Shown here piece by piece: positions 10,777 through 22,089 of a stretch of 64,000 nucleotides of DNA; position 1 is the stretch's first letter; every line of letters starts with the position of its first letter. The position numbers and the translations under genes were made by a program. The notes beneath the pieces were generated by a model that worked only from the letters and a program-made list of their open reading frames with translations, was not told the DNA's origin and ran no database searches. Source of the DNA: Diphasiastrum complanatum (taxonomy: Eukaryota > Streptophyta > Lycopodiopsida > Lycopodiales > Lycopodiaceae); assembly GCA_029204225.1 (NCBI GenBank), contig CM055096.1:75987521-76051520 (forward strand). Direction: 5' to 3'.

Positions 10777-11764
10777 AAATAAATATCAAAGCCATCATCT
10801 TAAACCATAAGGGTATGTGCAAACATATAGCTTTGTAACATTGCTAAGGAAATTATCGCAAAAACTTGTTCATTTAGATGCACTTTTATATGCAAGTCGT
10901 AATTTGCAAAAAAATTCATGTCCCTCTTATTTTCTTGCATTCAAACCTAAGCCCTCACCTACATGACACACAAACATCATCAATGTCATGTGCCAACCTT
11001 AGCATCAAAACATCTAATCCATTCATGAACATCAAATTATAATGGAAATGCAGAAATCAAGAAAACTAGTCAAAAATCAAGAAAATGGATAAATGTAGCA
11101 AACCTTCACCAAAATAGACAAAGGATTCTTCAAGAAAACTCTCAAAGAGCTGCTCCAAGATCTCTTAAAATTCAAAATTACCAAAGTAAACAATGGCCTC
11201 CAAATTTAGCACGACATCAACTATTTATAGTGGTTATTAGTGCCTCTATTATAAGTTTGGGACCTTATTTAGCTAAATTGGGCCTTACAACCATTATTAC
11301 AGTTCCACTATTCACAATTACAGCAAGGTTGTTCAAGCCACTTTATTAACTGTCCTATTGACTGCATCTAATCTAATTTAGCTCCATGGCTATATTTAGC
11401 AGAGCATTTAATAAGCTCATGGGCTAATTACAAGTAGCACATGACACTCCCTCTACTTAAGCAATTTTGCTCTAAAACATGAAGACCATGTAGTTCTTTG
11501 TCGAGTGCCATGCTTCGTGAATCCTTTGGCAGAAGTTGAAAATCTCTAGCCACCTAATAGTGGGAATGATCTCTCCTGTGATGTGCTTATCGATAACCAT
11601 CCTCTAATGGTCAAATATTGTCGCCCCAAATTTTGCTGCCAGCTCATTATTGTAGAACAAGGTTGCAACAAGTCTTTTTGAAAAATCTATGATCTACAAA
11701 TATGTCCCATAAATTCTATAAGATAGTTGAAGAAGAGGTTGATGAAACGCATAATTGCCTGAAG
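10777..11764. other. Intergenic stretch without recognisable genes
   Basis: AT-rich and without coding features on either strand. The segment ending near 11460 (GACACTCCCTCTACTTAAGC) looks like decayed LTR-element sequence, but I could not assign it to a family. Confidence 0.4.
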
Positions 11765-12470
11765 TGTTGGAGTTAATCTTTACTTCTACTCACCTGAATT
11801 CATCTCCTAAGTACTCCTATACTATGTAAATATTCTCTCTCTACAGAAACATGCAGCCTTACTCGCATAAGTCGAACAGTCTGTATAAACATCAACTTTG
11901 AAGCAGAGCAAGATCGACTTGACATACCCCAACTCCATCGACATAAACTCAAGGGCAAACAGTCGACTTGACTCATCCGACACCCTCGATGTCTATTGAC
12001 TACGACCATCCAAAATGAAGCTCTTTCTCTGTTCTATCCAATATAGACTATGTCATCGTTCACTATGCAGTAATTGCACTACTTCATGACTGTTACCTAC
12101 ACAGTTCACACTAAACGGTACAATTGTAATCTTCATGACCGCCCGCAACTGATGTATGTATATATATACACAACAAGCTAATACACAGATTCTCTATTTT
12201 CTTTATGTGTGTTTACATTGATGAATGCTTTCTGATAACTTCTTTCTCTATCACTGATACTCGTTTCCACGACTCATACATAATGTCTTATTCAAAGAAA
12301 GCATGGCTGTCATAGACATCTAACTGTATCATTGTCTTCATGGTTGTCTTAGACACCTACAAAGATATTCCTCTTGTCGATCTAAGTAATAGTCTAACTT
12401 TGCAGTTTGTATCGATCTTGTAATAATTTAACATTGAGTTTTCTCTTGTTTGGACTTTATATTCAGCAAG
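11765..12470 (+). mobile_element. Probable copia 5' LTR
   Basis: It starts TGTTGGAGTTAATC and ends ...TATTCAGCA shortly before a TGGTATCAGAGC primer site at 12473-12484. TATATATATACAC near 12160-12171 could serve as the promoter TATA. The boundaries are inferred from the start motif and primer site only, because no second LTR copy is in the window. A second TGGTATCAGAGCC lies at 12527-12539. Confidence 0.5.
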
Positions 12471-12594
12471 AGTGGTATCAGAGCAGATAAATAATTAATC
12501 CCTAAAGCTTGTACCACTCCAACAAGTGGTATCAGAGCCTAGTTCAAACTGTCATCAGTATCCACGACTAATTACCTTTTTTCAGATTGTTCAT

Positions 12595-12975
12595 TATGGA
12601 AGGTACAATTTTTAGAGATCCGGTTGATCAATAACAACATTATTCATTAGGAAGAACCACAGAAGACACACAAGGATGCTGTAGCAGAGGCCAAGTGCTT
12701 CTTGGATACCACATTGGGACATCGGACAAATGGTTTTCACATGTGAAAATTCAAGATGAGGATGATACCTATTGACAAAGAACTTTGGAGATACATCAAT
12801 GGTTCAATACCAAACCGGCTGAACCTGACATGCTGACCGCTTGGGAAGCAAAGAGACAATTAGTAGTATCTAGCAAGTTTATTGCAAGAAGAAGTAGAAA
12901 AAAAAAACTTATCGACATCGAATATGAAGACCTCGTCCTCTATTCGAATAAGCAACAATCCTAGAAGAAGAGAAC
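12595..12975 (+). pseudogene. Copia gag remnant
   Basis: After the leader an ATG near 12597 opens a broken frame (MEGTIFRDP, with two stops, then GTSDKWFSHVKIQDEDD and LTAWEAKRQLV). The AWEAKRQL stretch fits a copia gag. The end of this remnant forms the first arm of the hairpin at 12908-13052. Non-functional. Confidence 0.4.
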
Positions 12976-13052
12976 CAATTTGAAGTTCTCTTCTTCTTGG
13001 ACTGTTGCTTATTCGAATAGAGGATGAGGTCTTCATATTCGATGTCGATAAG
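12908..13052. repeat. 68-bp near-perfect hairpin (9-nt loop)
   Basis: The arms 12908-12975 and 12985-13052 are reverse complements with only three mismatches; the loop is CAATTTGAA. Both arms encode the same peptide (LIDIEYEDL-LYSNKQQS) on opposite strands. The structure is therefore an inverted duplication joining a plus-strand and a minus-strand copy of one retroelement segment. Confidence 0.95.
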
Positions 13053-13545
13053 CTGAGCAGACTGATTCAAACCAACAACAACAACATCTCATCATTACTA
13101 GTTGTAAAATGATGCAAAGAATATTTCAACCTTTGGATCTCCTTCTTGAACATCTCATTTTCTTCCAAACAAGTTTTCAACTTTGTAGACTTTTCTTCGC
13201 ACTCCTTTGATATTTTCCTTGATTCCTCTTCCAAATAATGTATTCCTTGCATTGAATGCGCATGCCCATAGAGCATCAAATTCTCACAATAACCCAAAAG
13301 GCCATTTTGCCATGACACATATAGATTATTAATTGACTCAGCGAATGAAAATCCGGATGTTCCAATGAACATGGATCAATAGGATACAATGTTTTTGATG
13401 ACCATAAATCTACATGCTTTAGCTTTTCCTCCCTATATCGGATCATATTAGAAGTTGACAATTTGGGTTGCTTTGAATTTCTCGTCCTGAGCGGAACATA
13501 TTCTGGTGACAGATCCACATGAAGATGATAAAGCTTTGTCATCAA
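13053..13545 (-). pseudogene. Unidentified coiled-coil frame, probably retroelement-derived
   Basis: Two overlapping minus-strand frames look like one protein broken by a frameshift near 13330. The upstream frame (from 13545) reads MMTKLYHLHVDLSPEY. The downstream frame contains a charged helix (EEESRKISKECEEKSTKLK) likely to form a coiled coil, and continues into the hairpin arm, where the same LIDIEYEDL peptide as in the plus-strand remnant appears. No known domain was recognised. It may be an accessory ORF or a gag tail. Confidence 0.3.
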
Positions 13546-13929
13546 TACAGTAGTATAGTAACAAACAACACAATGACAATAACAAAGCTGGAGATGACAC
13601 TGGAGATAGAGATGGCGCTAAACATTTGTTTGACCCTGGAGATAGAAATGGCGTAGGCTTTGTTTCTGAAATGTCACTCCTAATTCAAATTTTTGAGTGT
13701 TCCCAACTATTGGGAGGGAATATTTCAACATTTTGAAAAATTGTACTTTAACTGTGGTTAAACACCGGTCAAGTTTGATGTGACTAAACTAACGTGCATT
13801 CATTTACATGGAAAGTAGTGCGGGCAGATGCCTAAAGAAGTTAGAAAATGATATTTTAATTACTTTATATTATTTCTCTCTCTCCTACATGGCATTTCTT
13901 ATAGGGCCCTCTTTGGGCCCATGTTTTCT

Positions 13930-14304
13930 CTAATGTGTATAGCTGCCTCTGGTGGTGATGTCTGGATATTTCTTTTCGAAGAGAGTCGGCTGTTCGGAGT
14001 CGGGCACCGTAAAGACTTTATTGTACCAGTGTTTGTGTACCGCCACAAGATCAAGGAGGTTGTCCACTGGGTTAGGAAGAACTGTGGAAGTTGATGGACG
14101 ATCAAATTTGGGTGGAGAAGAAGAGGTGAGAGGTGGAGAAGAGGCACGAGGAGGAAAACTGGTGCGATGTGGTGAGAGGCCGCGAGGAGGAGATGCAATC
14201 TCAAGTGTGGACATGTTAGAATCATTCTGAGAGGTTGTAGTGGCTTTTGCTTGAGAGTCATATAGAAGATCTTGGTCGAAGGTGCGGTCTCCGTGTAGGG
14301 TCAA
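13930..14304 (-). CDS. Hypothetical Ser/Pro-rich open frame (124 aa)
   Basis: Open from an ATG at 14304 to a stop at 13930. The middle is rich in Ser, Pro and Thr (ASPPRGLSPHRTSFPPRASS), followed by a better-mixed tail (DLVAVHKHWYNKVFTVPD). Low-complexity linkers like this occur between integrase and RT of copia polyproteins, but no flanking motif confirms that. A real host exon cannot be excluded. Confidence 0.25.
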   Translation of the reverse strand: MTLHGDRTFDQDLLYDSQAKATTTSQNDSNMSTLEIASPPRGLSPHRTSFPPRASSPPLTSSSPPKFDRPSTSTVLPNPVDNLLDLVAVHKHWYNKVFTVPDSEQPTLFEKKYPDITTRGSYTH

Positions 14305-14339
14305 AGATCTTGTGTAGCATAGCCCTCCCGCATGTCAAC

Positions 14340-15050
14340 AAGGGTTAGAACACTGGATAGGTGCCTAGCTATGAGTAGATGCTACTTTTAGTTAGTTCTC
14401 TACTTTCTCCCTTAACTCTACTCACCACTAACACTACCCACCGTTAACTCTACTCCACTACACTAGCATTCATCATGATTTTGTGTGAAAGAGAAGAGAA
14501 GAATAGAAGAGGTAGAGAGGAGAGAAGAGAAAGAGAGAGATAGAGTGGAGAGGGAGGTCAGCTCAAAAGCTCAAGATGCATGCTAATGGAGAAACCATAA
14601 CTATTAAAACAACAACATAGAAATGAAAACAATTAGAAACACACAACAAAAGCATCAGCATGAGTGCTTAGCAAATGAGGATGCTTGGCTCTCCAATTTG
14701 GTAGAGTTTCCTCCTTCTCATTAAGCCTGCAAAATAGAGTACATGAGGTGCCTTTTTAAAAATGGAGAAGGCCCTTATTCCAAAATACTATTGGCTAATA
14801 TGTACACTAATCCTATCCATTCATCTTGGACCCAACTTGATCCAAAAGGTCTTAAAAAAGTACATTGGATTTCACATGATTCATGTGAGTCTCCATTTGG
14901 ACCCAACTCTAAAATAATAGACTTCTAAGTTTAAAATGACGAGTACGGAAGGCAAAGATGGGGTGAAAGTGGTCTGGCGTGGCGGTGAAAAGTTGATCAC
15001 CAGCAACCATGCCAGATTGTCCAAAGACAACTGGGAATCAGCAGGAGCCA
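14340..15050. other. Stretch without recognisable genes
   Basis: It contains a short GA-rich patch (about 14485-14560) and AT-rich sequence. Nothing codes convincingly. It links the Ser/Pro-rich frame to the copia RNase H end. Confidence 0.4.
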
Positions 15051-15114
15051 TGGTTTAATCAGGGCTTCAGAAGGCAAGGACGAACTGGGTGAAACGAGAA
15101 ATGAACCTCTGGTT

Positions 15115-15379
15115 TTGCAGATGGACAACACATCTGCAATACATCTGACAAGAGACCTTGTGTTTCATTCAGGAACGAAACACATTGCAATCAAGTACCA
15201 CTTGATAAGGGATCTGATCGAGAAGAAGATGTTGCAAACTACTCTCATTGGAATGAAGGAGATGGTAGCTGACATTTTCACAAAGGCCTTAGACCAAGGT
15301 CTGTTCGAGAAACAAAGGAGCAATTTTGGAGTCGTCAAGCTATCATGCTTTGAGAGGGAGCTGAAGAAAGAAAATGTTA
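15115..15379 (+). pseudogene. Copia RNase H C-terminal fragment
   Basis: The frame reads DNTSAIHLTRDLVFHSGTKH, then IAIKYHLIRDLIEKK and VADIFTKALDQG. These are the classic end of copia RNase H (catalytic-core Asp followed by TKHI..KYH and ADIFTK). The upstream pol is missing. The frame runs directly into the gypsy LTR that starts at 15380, suggesting the gypsy element inserted here into a copia element. Confidence 0.85.
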
Positions 15380-15796
<417 letters not shown>

Positions 15797-16357
15797 CCCA
15801 TGTTGGACTTATATGTGCAGAATGCCAACTGGTTGTCTGATCCTAATATTTTCGGCTCTCTACCACATTCATGTAGTGTTTGGGTTTCCTAAAGGAGTCT
15901 TTTGCCGACTTTTAGAATATTCCATGTCATTCCTAGAATCGGGCAACATTCTCCCATGACCAAACAGGTGCCAGTGCCATGGCACTGCCTGTGACGGATC
16001 TTTGGGATGGTAGCATTTTGTTGTTGATGAGTCCATGGCATTGTCACAATTGTAGAGAGCATAGATATATATTTTTGTTTTGCCTCAAGAAAAGCATAAA
16101 TAAGTGTTCGCTTATGTAAAATCTGATGCTTTATTGATGGATGGTGTCGCAAGAACCCGGACTTGCCCAATTTTTAATAAAATTCTTGTGGCCATTCTTG
16201 ATAGCCTTGTTCCTCGACAAATGGATAGTTGTCGTCATTGAAAACCATGTCCCAAGATAACACTTGTTGGCATGGATCTTCATATAATCGTGCAACTGTT
16301 ATCGGTGGTATTGTCGAAGGTTCGCGACAGATAGGATAGGGTTGATTGACTGCTTAA

Positions 16358-17972
16358 TCAATCCTTGTGTTCATGATATGCTTGAACTTGAAGACTTTCT
16401 TCGGCAGTCAAGAGTACCGCTTGAGTACAAGGTTTTGATACTTGAAGTGCTGGTGCTTGTTGGATGGGTGGTCGTGTCGAGCTTGAATTCCCTAGATTTG
16501 GGCCTTTGATCATTGATGTAACCGAATTTGTCATTGTGCTGGTCGGCTTGCTGCTGGAATATGTTGGCTTTAGGGGTTGACTACTTGTTGTTGATCTCTG
16601 CAATGGGTTGTAATCAACTGCCTTGGCCTTGCCTCTGTCATTGTTATCCGTAGGAGTCTTCGTGAAAGCACATTTGCCTTGTGAATCATAAGGCTTACAA
16701 GTTGTGAGTTCAGTTGGTATTACAACGTCCAAGAATCGTTGTATCGCCTATTGAACAATTTCTGGTAGTTTCTTCATAAGATCAGCTGTCGCTTGTTGCT
16801 TGATTGTCTCTACCAGTTTCGTCATGTTTGAAGGTACAAAATTTTTTGACGGATGTTTTAGCACATTTGGCGACCTTTGCAATATCCCTCGATTCAGCAA
16901 CCATTTCAAAGCTTGGTGGAATTATGATCTTGCGTTTGTAGCGCTGGGTGACTGTATTTGCCTTTTGGCGACTCACATGCATTGCAAAGATGGATTTCGC
17001 CACAGTCGATTGTAATCGCAATGGACAATCTAGGCAGGAATGTCCAATGCCACAATTTGAACATAATGCCATGAAGGTTGTTGAGTTACCTTCGTGTGGG
17101 CATTTTCATTTGCGATGTCTTCCGCCACATCCATAGCATCGTATCATTGGTAAAATGCCATCGCCTCGGAGCTGGATTGCATAAACTAGTATACGCTCTT
17201 CACCAGGTCCTTCCACATAATATAGTGGAGAACTGTCATGGGTTTCGGCTCCCGTAGATCTTGGTGATGCACATGGCGAATGCACAAGTGGGCATTCTGA
17301 TTTGCGATGTCTTCTGCCACATCCATAGCATTGTATCACTGGCAAAATGTCATCGCCTCGGAGCTGGATTGCATAAACTAGTATACACTCTTCACTAGGT
17401 CCTTCCACATAATATAGTAAAGAACTGTCGTGGGTTTCGGCTCCCGTAGATCTTGGTGATGCACATGGCGAATGCACAAGTGGTTCCAATATTTCACCTA
17501 TTGTCTTCAAAATGGGCCCATTTCTTGAAGATGAACTGCTTCGGTGCGCCATCTGCTCAACTTGCTTGTTTGTTGTCAAGGGTGGATCTTGGAACTTTTG
17601 ATGCTTTCCTGCTACTACTGGTTTTGCAACACGAAACTTCTTAGTTGGGCAATTGGCAATGTGATGGTTCTCAAAGCAATATGAACATTGCCCTCTTTGA
17701 AGTAGCATTACATTACAAGCAGCAGCACATGCCTTTGGATCATGTTCCAGATCTTGATCTTGATCTTGATCCGTTGATTCATGTTGGTCATCATCCCTTC
17801 CTGGTGAAGCTTGTTCTTCTCTTGTCTTTCCGTTATTTTGCATTAGCATTGTCAAAATTCTTGAACCTCTTATTGATGGTAATCTAGATACTTCATCCAA
17901 CTTAGATTCGGAGTCAGTATCTTGAATTGTCAACAATGTGGATTCAATCTTCATGGCATCAACAAGAACGTG
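16358..17972 (-). pseudogene. F1 gypsy gag (copy A), truncated at its 5' end
   Basis: The minus-strand coding matches copy B at 34983-36555. It starts abruptly where E LTR sequence begins (17973), so the gag N-terminal part is missing. Zinc knuckles follow in order: CSYCFENHHIANC, two copies of a CYGCG-RHRK-C knuckle from a local duplication, and CSNCGIGHSCLDC. A long Ser/Thr-rich tail continues to 16358 (TSSQPLKPTYSSSK). No protease or pol follows; the sequence goes on to the LTR. Gag binds and packages element RNA. Frame breaks near 16740-16790 make it a pseudogene. Confidence 0.75.
17096..17480 (-). repeat. In-frame 192-bp tandem duplication of a zinc-knuckle segment
   Basis: The unit starts GTGGGCATT at 17096 and again at 17288, with about 95% identity. 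192 bp is 64 codons, so the reading frame is kept and the gag gains an extra CCHC knuckle. Copy B of the same gag (35681 region) has a single unit, so this arose after the copies separated. Confidence 0.9.
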
Positions 17973-18708
17973 GTACGTTTTTACAATCTAATGAATTACA
18001 AATTTACCTTCTGCTGTAAAAACTCCAGAAAATAAAGAACAATCAGATTTTGTTTTTATAATGGAATATTATATATGCTTTTCAAGAGTTAAACTTATTA
18101 AGGATTTTCAAATGGCTATAACTTTTAATCCGTAATCGGATCCAAATGATCCAAAAAAGTAAATTGATCCATAAAACTCATAGAATTCACTAAATTTGAG
18201 AAAAATGACTTTTAAAAGATTTTTGTCATAAATTTCTCAGTTTGAGTGATGTGTAATGCTTAACAAATATACTTAGCATGATAAATTAGCTATTGCTAAT
18301 CCATTGAAAAACATGGAGAAGCTATGGCTCAAAGTGGTTGAAAAACACCATTAGAGCTATATATATATTATATACTTCCAAAACCACATACATTATCATT
18401 ATAAAACCATTGAAAATGATGGTCAAGCTTTTGTAGATAAATCATGGCAATTGCATCAAAGATTGAATAAAATTAAGTTTGCTTGATTGGAGAGAATACA
18501 AAAATTAGTAAATGAAAAACATTTATATCATTGAAAAGAATATTTGAGATGGATAACTTATGAGGTGAATGGGTTCAAACTTAAGTTACCTTCTAGTATA
18601 ATCTATGGCAATATCTGAACTAGAAACCCAATTATTGGCTTCATAATCATACCAAAACCTCGCTATAGTGTTATGAACACTATTAAGCAACACACCAAAC
18701 GTACTACA
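17973..18708 (+). mobile_element. Truncated 5' LTR of gypsy element E
   Basis: It matches the last 732 bp of the E LTRs at 32650-33381 and 40433-41161, ending in the same CACACCAAACGTAC-ACA. The first 2.4 kb of the LTR are absent; the break joins directly to F1 gag coding sequence. A primer-site-like sequence follows at 18716. Confidence 0.85.
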
Positions 18709-18715
18709 TGTTTTA

Positions 18716-18732
18716 TGGCGACTACAATGGGA
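18716..18732 (+). other. Probable primer-binding site of element E
   Basis: TGGCGACTACAATGGGA begins 8 bases after the LTR end. Plant gypsy primer sites of the TGGCGACT type are known, so position and sequence fit. The matching tRNA was not identified, and the LTR-to-site gap is a little long. Confidence 0.45.
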
Positions 18733-18868
18733 TTTAGATCCATGAAAGCCAGATACTCTAGTGGTATCCTAGTTCATATTGCCATAGAAGTATAGAAAAT
18801 GCTTAAATGATAATCATTTGGAGTGACTGAAAGAAGAATCCAAAGATGAATAGTTCAATAAGATAAAG

Positions 18869-19075
18869 ATGAATTTTTTTTCTTCTATAAAAGATGTTCA
18901 TGAAGTAAGAGTGTTTCTAGGATTATGTGGTTACTATAGAAAATTTATACGAAATTATGATCAAATATCTACACCCTTATATAATCTTCTTAAGAAAGAT
19001 GTTACTTTTAATTGGACATCTATAGAAGAGAAATCCGTTCAAGATCTCAATTACTGTTTGATGTTATTATGAATC
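18869..19075 (+). pseudogene. Gypsy RT-thumb-like fragment in the leader of E
   Basis: The frame has [20 protein letters not shown] followed by [15 protein letters not shown], the region just after the polymerase core in Ty3/gypsy pol. It lies only about 150 bases after the primer site, where gag or leader is expected. It is therefore displaced: a captured or rearranged scrap, not a working enzyme. Confidence 0.7.
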
Positions 19076-19553
19076 AAGACAGATCATAAGATAAAGAAAA
19101 CAAAAAAACAAAAAGTCCTTTATGAATAAAAAAGTATCATTTAAACATGGAGGTGCCTTCAGCCCTAACTGTTCATAATTGGAGAGTTAGAGGAATGGTG
19201 GTTATAGGAAAGCTATCCTTGCTAAGAGACTCTAAAATAGAACAAGAATTGTTGGATATATTAGTCGAATATTTAACTTATCCAGAATAGCCTACATGTT
19301 CGTTCTTCCAAAAAGTCATAGAGTACCTAGAGATTATATATGAGATCTATAACTAGTTTATTATTTAACTCTTTGTGAAGAAACATATAATACATGATTA
19401 TATAGGTCCATGTTCGATATTGACTTTGCTTAATAATGGACAATATGACTGAAAATAATCAGTATTGAGATGCATATGAATACTCTAGTTAAAGTGAAAT
19501 AAGTCTAGATCGTCAATTCATATTATCCAAAAAAAAAATTATACAAATCATGA

Positions 19554-19870
19554 ATGGAGATAGCATCCACTAATGAGGGTATAATAGTGACTATACATTG
19601 TTGGAATATTTGGCAAATTCTTGAATCTGATCGGCAATCAATACTCTCATATATATCGGAACTATATAACCAAGAATCCATAATCCACATATGTCTCAAT
19701 ACTACCTATACATTAGGTGGACAATCTTGGGTTCTTGTAGACTCTGAGGTAAGAGAAGAAATAGAAGATAATCTACTTAGTGGAAGTTACTCTAGTATCA
19801 CTTAGAGTATCTACAAGGTATACTAAGAGGGATATATATAGAAGATAGAATACAAGATATCCGTCCGACC
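19554..19870 (+). pseudogene. Unknown domain, copy 1 (pre-gag ORF of element E)
   Basis: An 83-codon frame contains IHCWNIWQILESDRQ, then HICLNTTYTLGG-SWVLVDSEV. After its stop the homology to copy 2 (20909-21215) continues in another frame (VEVTL...DIYRR), so the domain was about 100 residues. Shared pattern: I-C-(W/Y)...W...S..Q..I....LY....I.HI.LN..YTL.G..W..VDSE. I do not recognise the family. It stands between LTR and gag, an unusual place for a coding region. Confidence 0.45.
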
Positions 19871-19899
19871 TTCGTCCATAATGAATAATACTACTAAAG

Positions 19900-20316
19900 A
19901 TGATCAATGATAGTCTGCATTCTAGAAGGGAAGGTGATTTGTACCATTATGATTTAGAGTGGATTCTTAGTGTCTTATTTCCTTATGAAATAGAATTATA
20001 ATGGTGGTATAACCTTCGTGAAAATATTACCAATCTACTTGAGGGTTTAAAGTACTACTTATTACATGCCATTACAGGAGTGAGATATATTGTTTATCCT
20101 ACAGAACCACCATATAGTCTTTCTTATATCTCCTTGGTACCTTTTAATCCCTATATAGAAGATTATTATACTAAAACCAACGATTATGGATGGGAAGCTA
20201 ATTTGTTAAATAAAACAGCAATAGTAGATTTATACAGATATGCATATCCTTATGATCAAGCAGGAAGATCTGCGTTAATTTTTTTTTATAGACACTGGTT
20301 TTGTGGACAAGCTTAA
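19900..20316 (+). pseudogene. Unknown 138-residue frame with one internal stop (element E)
   Basis: From ATG 19900 to TAA 20314-20316 the frame is open except for one TAA near 20000. It reads YHYDLEWILSVLFPYEIEL, stop, WWYNLRENITNLLEGLKYYL, and ends YRHWFCGQA. It is rich in Tyr, Trp and Leu. Consistent amino-acid-like composition on both sides of the stop suggests a once-coding region. No known family recognised. Confidence 0.35.
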
Positions 20317-20599
20317 AGTAAATTGTGTCTATCTTCATCTAGTATGAAGAACTTATCAAATTGTTGAAGAGAAAAACATAATAGACTATGTTAGATTGAT
20401 ACGGCCGATCACTAAAATAGTATGGCTATTTCTAACTCCCCCTTATAAATGTGTGCCCCGTAAGTATCGTAGGCATATTCGTAAATTTATGGGAGGAATA
20501 AATTTTAATTATGTAAAGCCATATTAATTACTTATATATCTATATGATGTTCGAATATAAAATTTGTGTTAAAGAAATGACTTAAAATATATCAAAAGG

Positions 20600-20892
20600 A
20601 AGAGAAAATTGACGAATCTAAAACTCCATATCATGAACATCCCGAGTGGAATAGACATTGTGAGGTATTGTATAGAGGAAACTGTATATGGTATGAATCT
20701 CCTAAGGAAACCTCACATGGAATAGGTGAAATAGGAGTAACCCAAACCAATACTCAAGGAAACGTAGTAAAGAAATATGAAGTATTAATCAAGGGAATTT
20801 GGCATTCTTATCGACAAACTTGGAAACAAAGTGAATCTAAACCTGTTTACAAGATAGTGAAAGTAATTAAAAATGCCAGGACTAATAAATAA
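20600..20892 (+). pseudogene. Unknown basic frame (element E)
   Basis: The open frame reads EHPEWNRHCEVLYRGNCIWY through KYEVLIKGIWHSYRQTWKQ to the stop at 20890-20892. The first good start may lie before 20668. The product is basic and Trp-containing. It is followed about 15 bases later by copy 2 of the duplicated domain. Function not recognised. Confidence 0.3.
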
Positions 20893-20908
20893 AGAGAGAG
20901 ACAGTTAT

Positions 20909-21513
20909 CCTGTTACTATAACTATAGATTGTTATCAATTTTGGATATAGTCTGAATTTCAAAGAAAAGTGATATTAGAGTTTCTAAAAACATTATATGA
21001 ATTGGGTTTAATTGATCATATATATTTAAATATAGAATATACCCTGAATGGCATATGTTGGGCCACAGTAGACTCTGAAATCAGTGAAACCATAGGAAAA
21101 GTTTACCCAGTGGAAGTTATTCTATCAAGGCCCCAGAACATCTATAGAAGCAATATAAATGTTTATTACAGAAGATATATGACTATAGTATGGGATTACC
21201 TTATATACCATCCTTGAAAAATATAGAAACAATTCAGCCTATAGTTGAAACTAATCAAGCTTTCTCTCAGAGTTGGCCTACTCCGACCACTATTCAAGAA
21301 GTACAAGGCATTTTATCCTTAACAGAGGGATGGGGTAGATTTATACCATCTTACTCTGAAATAATAGAATCATTGAGTGAGTTGGGTAATAGCGAATACT
21401 TCTATTGGCAAGAACAAGAACAACATTCATTTAACAATCTTGTTCGATCTATGGATATTGCGGGAAATATATTGATAGATATTTTCAATGATATCTATAT
21501 AGATGATGATTAA
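20909..21513 (+). pseudogene. Unknown domain copy 2 followed by an RT-thumb-like module (element E)
   Basis: The first part (TIDCYQFW, in-frame TAG, then VILEFLKTLYELGLIDHIYL and YTLNGICWATVDSEI) repeats the domain at 19554. After a probable frameshift near 21200 the frame runs on to 21511: TPTTIQEVQGILSLTEGWGR, FIPSYSEIIESL, FYWQEQEQHSFNNL. That tail keeps the spacing of the gypsy RT thumb (usually T..EVQ.FLGL..YYR.FI..Y..I) although residues differ greatly. This could be a divergent duplicated pol fragment carried ahead of gag. Confidence 0.45.
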
Positions 21514-22089
21514 AGATCTCTATGTTAGAGATTGCTTGTGATGAATGACTTCGACCCATAGATCATTACGACTTTACTTGAGAATATGCTTTCCTTTGGC
21601 AGAAATCTCTTTTTATTCTCAGGAGTTAGTTAATATAAGAGCTAGTTCTATGCGTCTTGGTGATCCAAGAGAGTTTGATCTAAAACTTACCTTTTTCTTT
21701 GAAACATGAACTTTTCGCATAATAGCTCAAATATACATGTTCGGTACTTGGCATACTTCGGAATCTCAGGAATTTAATAGTTACAATCTATAAACATTAG
21801 GTAAGTCAATGAACAAAAAAGTTGGAATTTTTAAAATTGACTATACTATGATAAAAATGTTTTGATGATGTTGGACGAATGATATTAAGTGATAATATTG
21901 GTGAATTTTTGGAAGGAAATTTGTTATGATGATTGAGTAGAGCAGAATCTAGTAATCAGTGATGCTGATTAAGGTATAGTGTTGGACAGAGAGGTGTAAG
22001 TGTGAAGCCTAGCCCCACCATCCTAACCTTGAGGTGTTATTTTGAAGTAGACGGGAAGTCACTCAAAGTAAACCACATAAATGTCTTGA

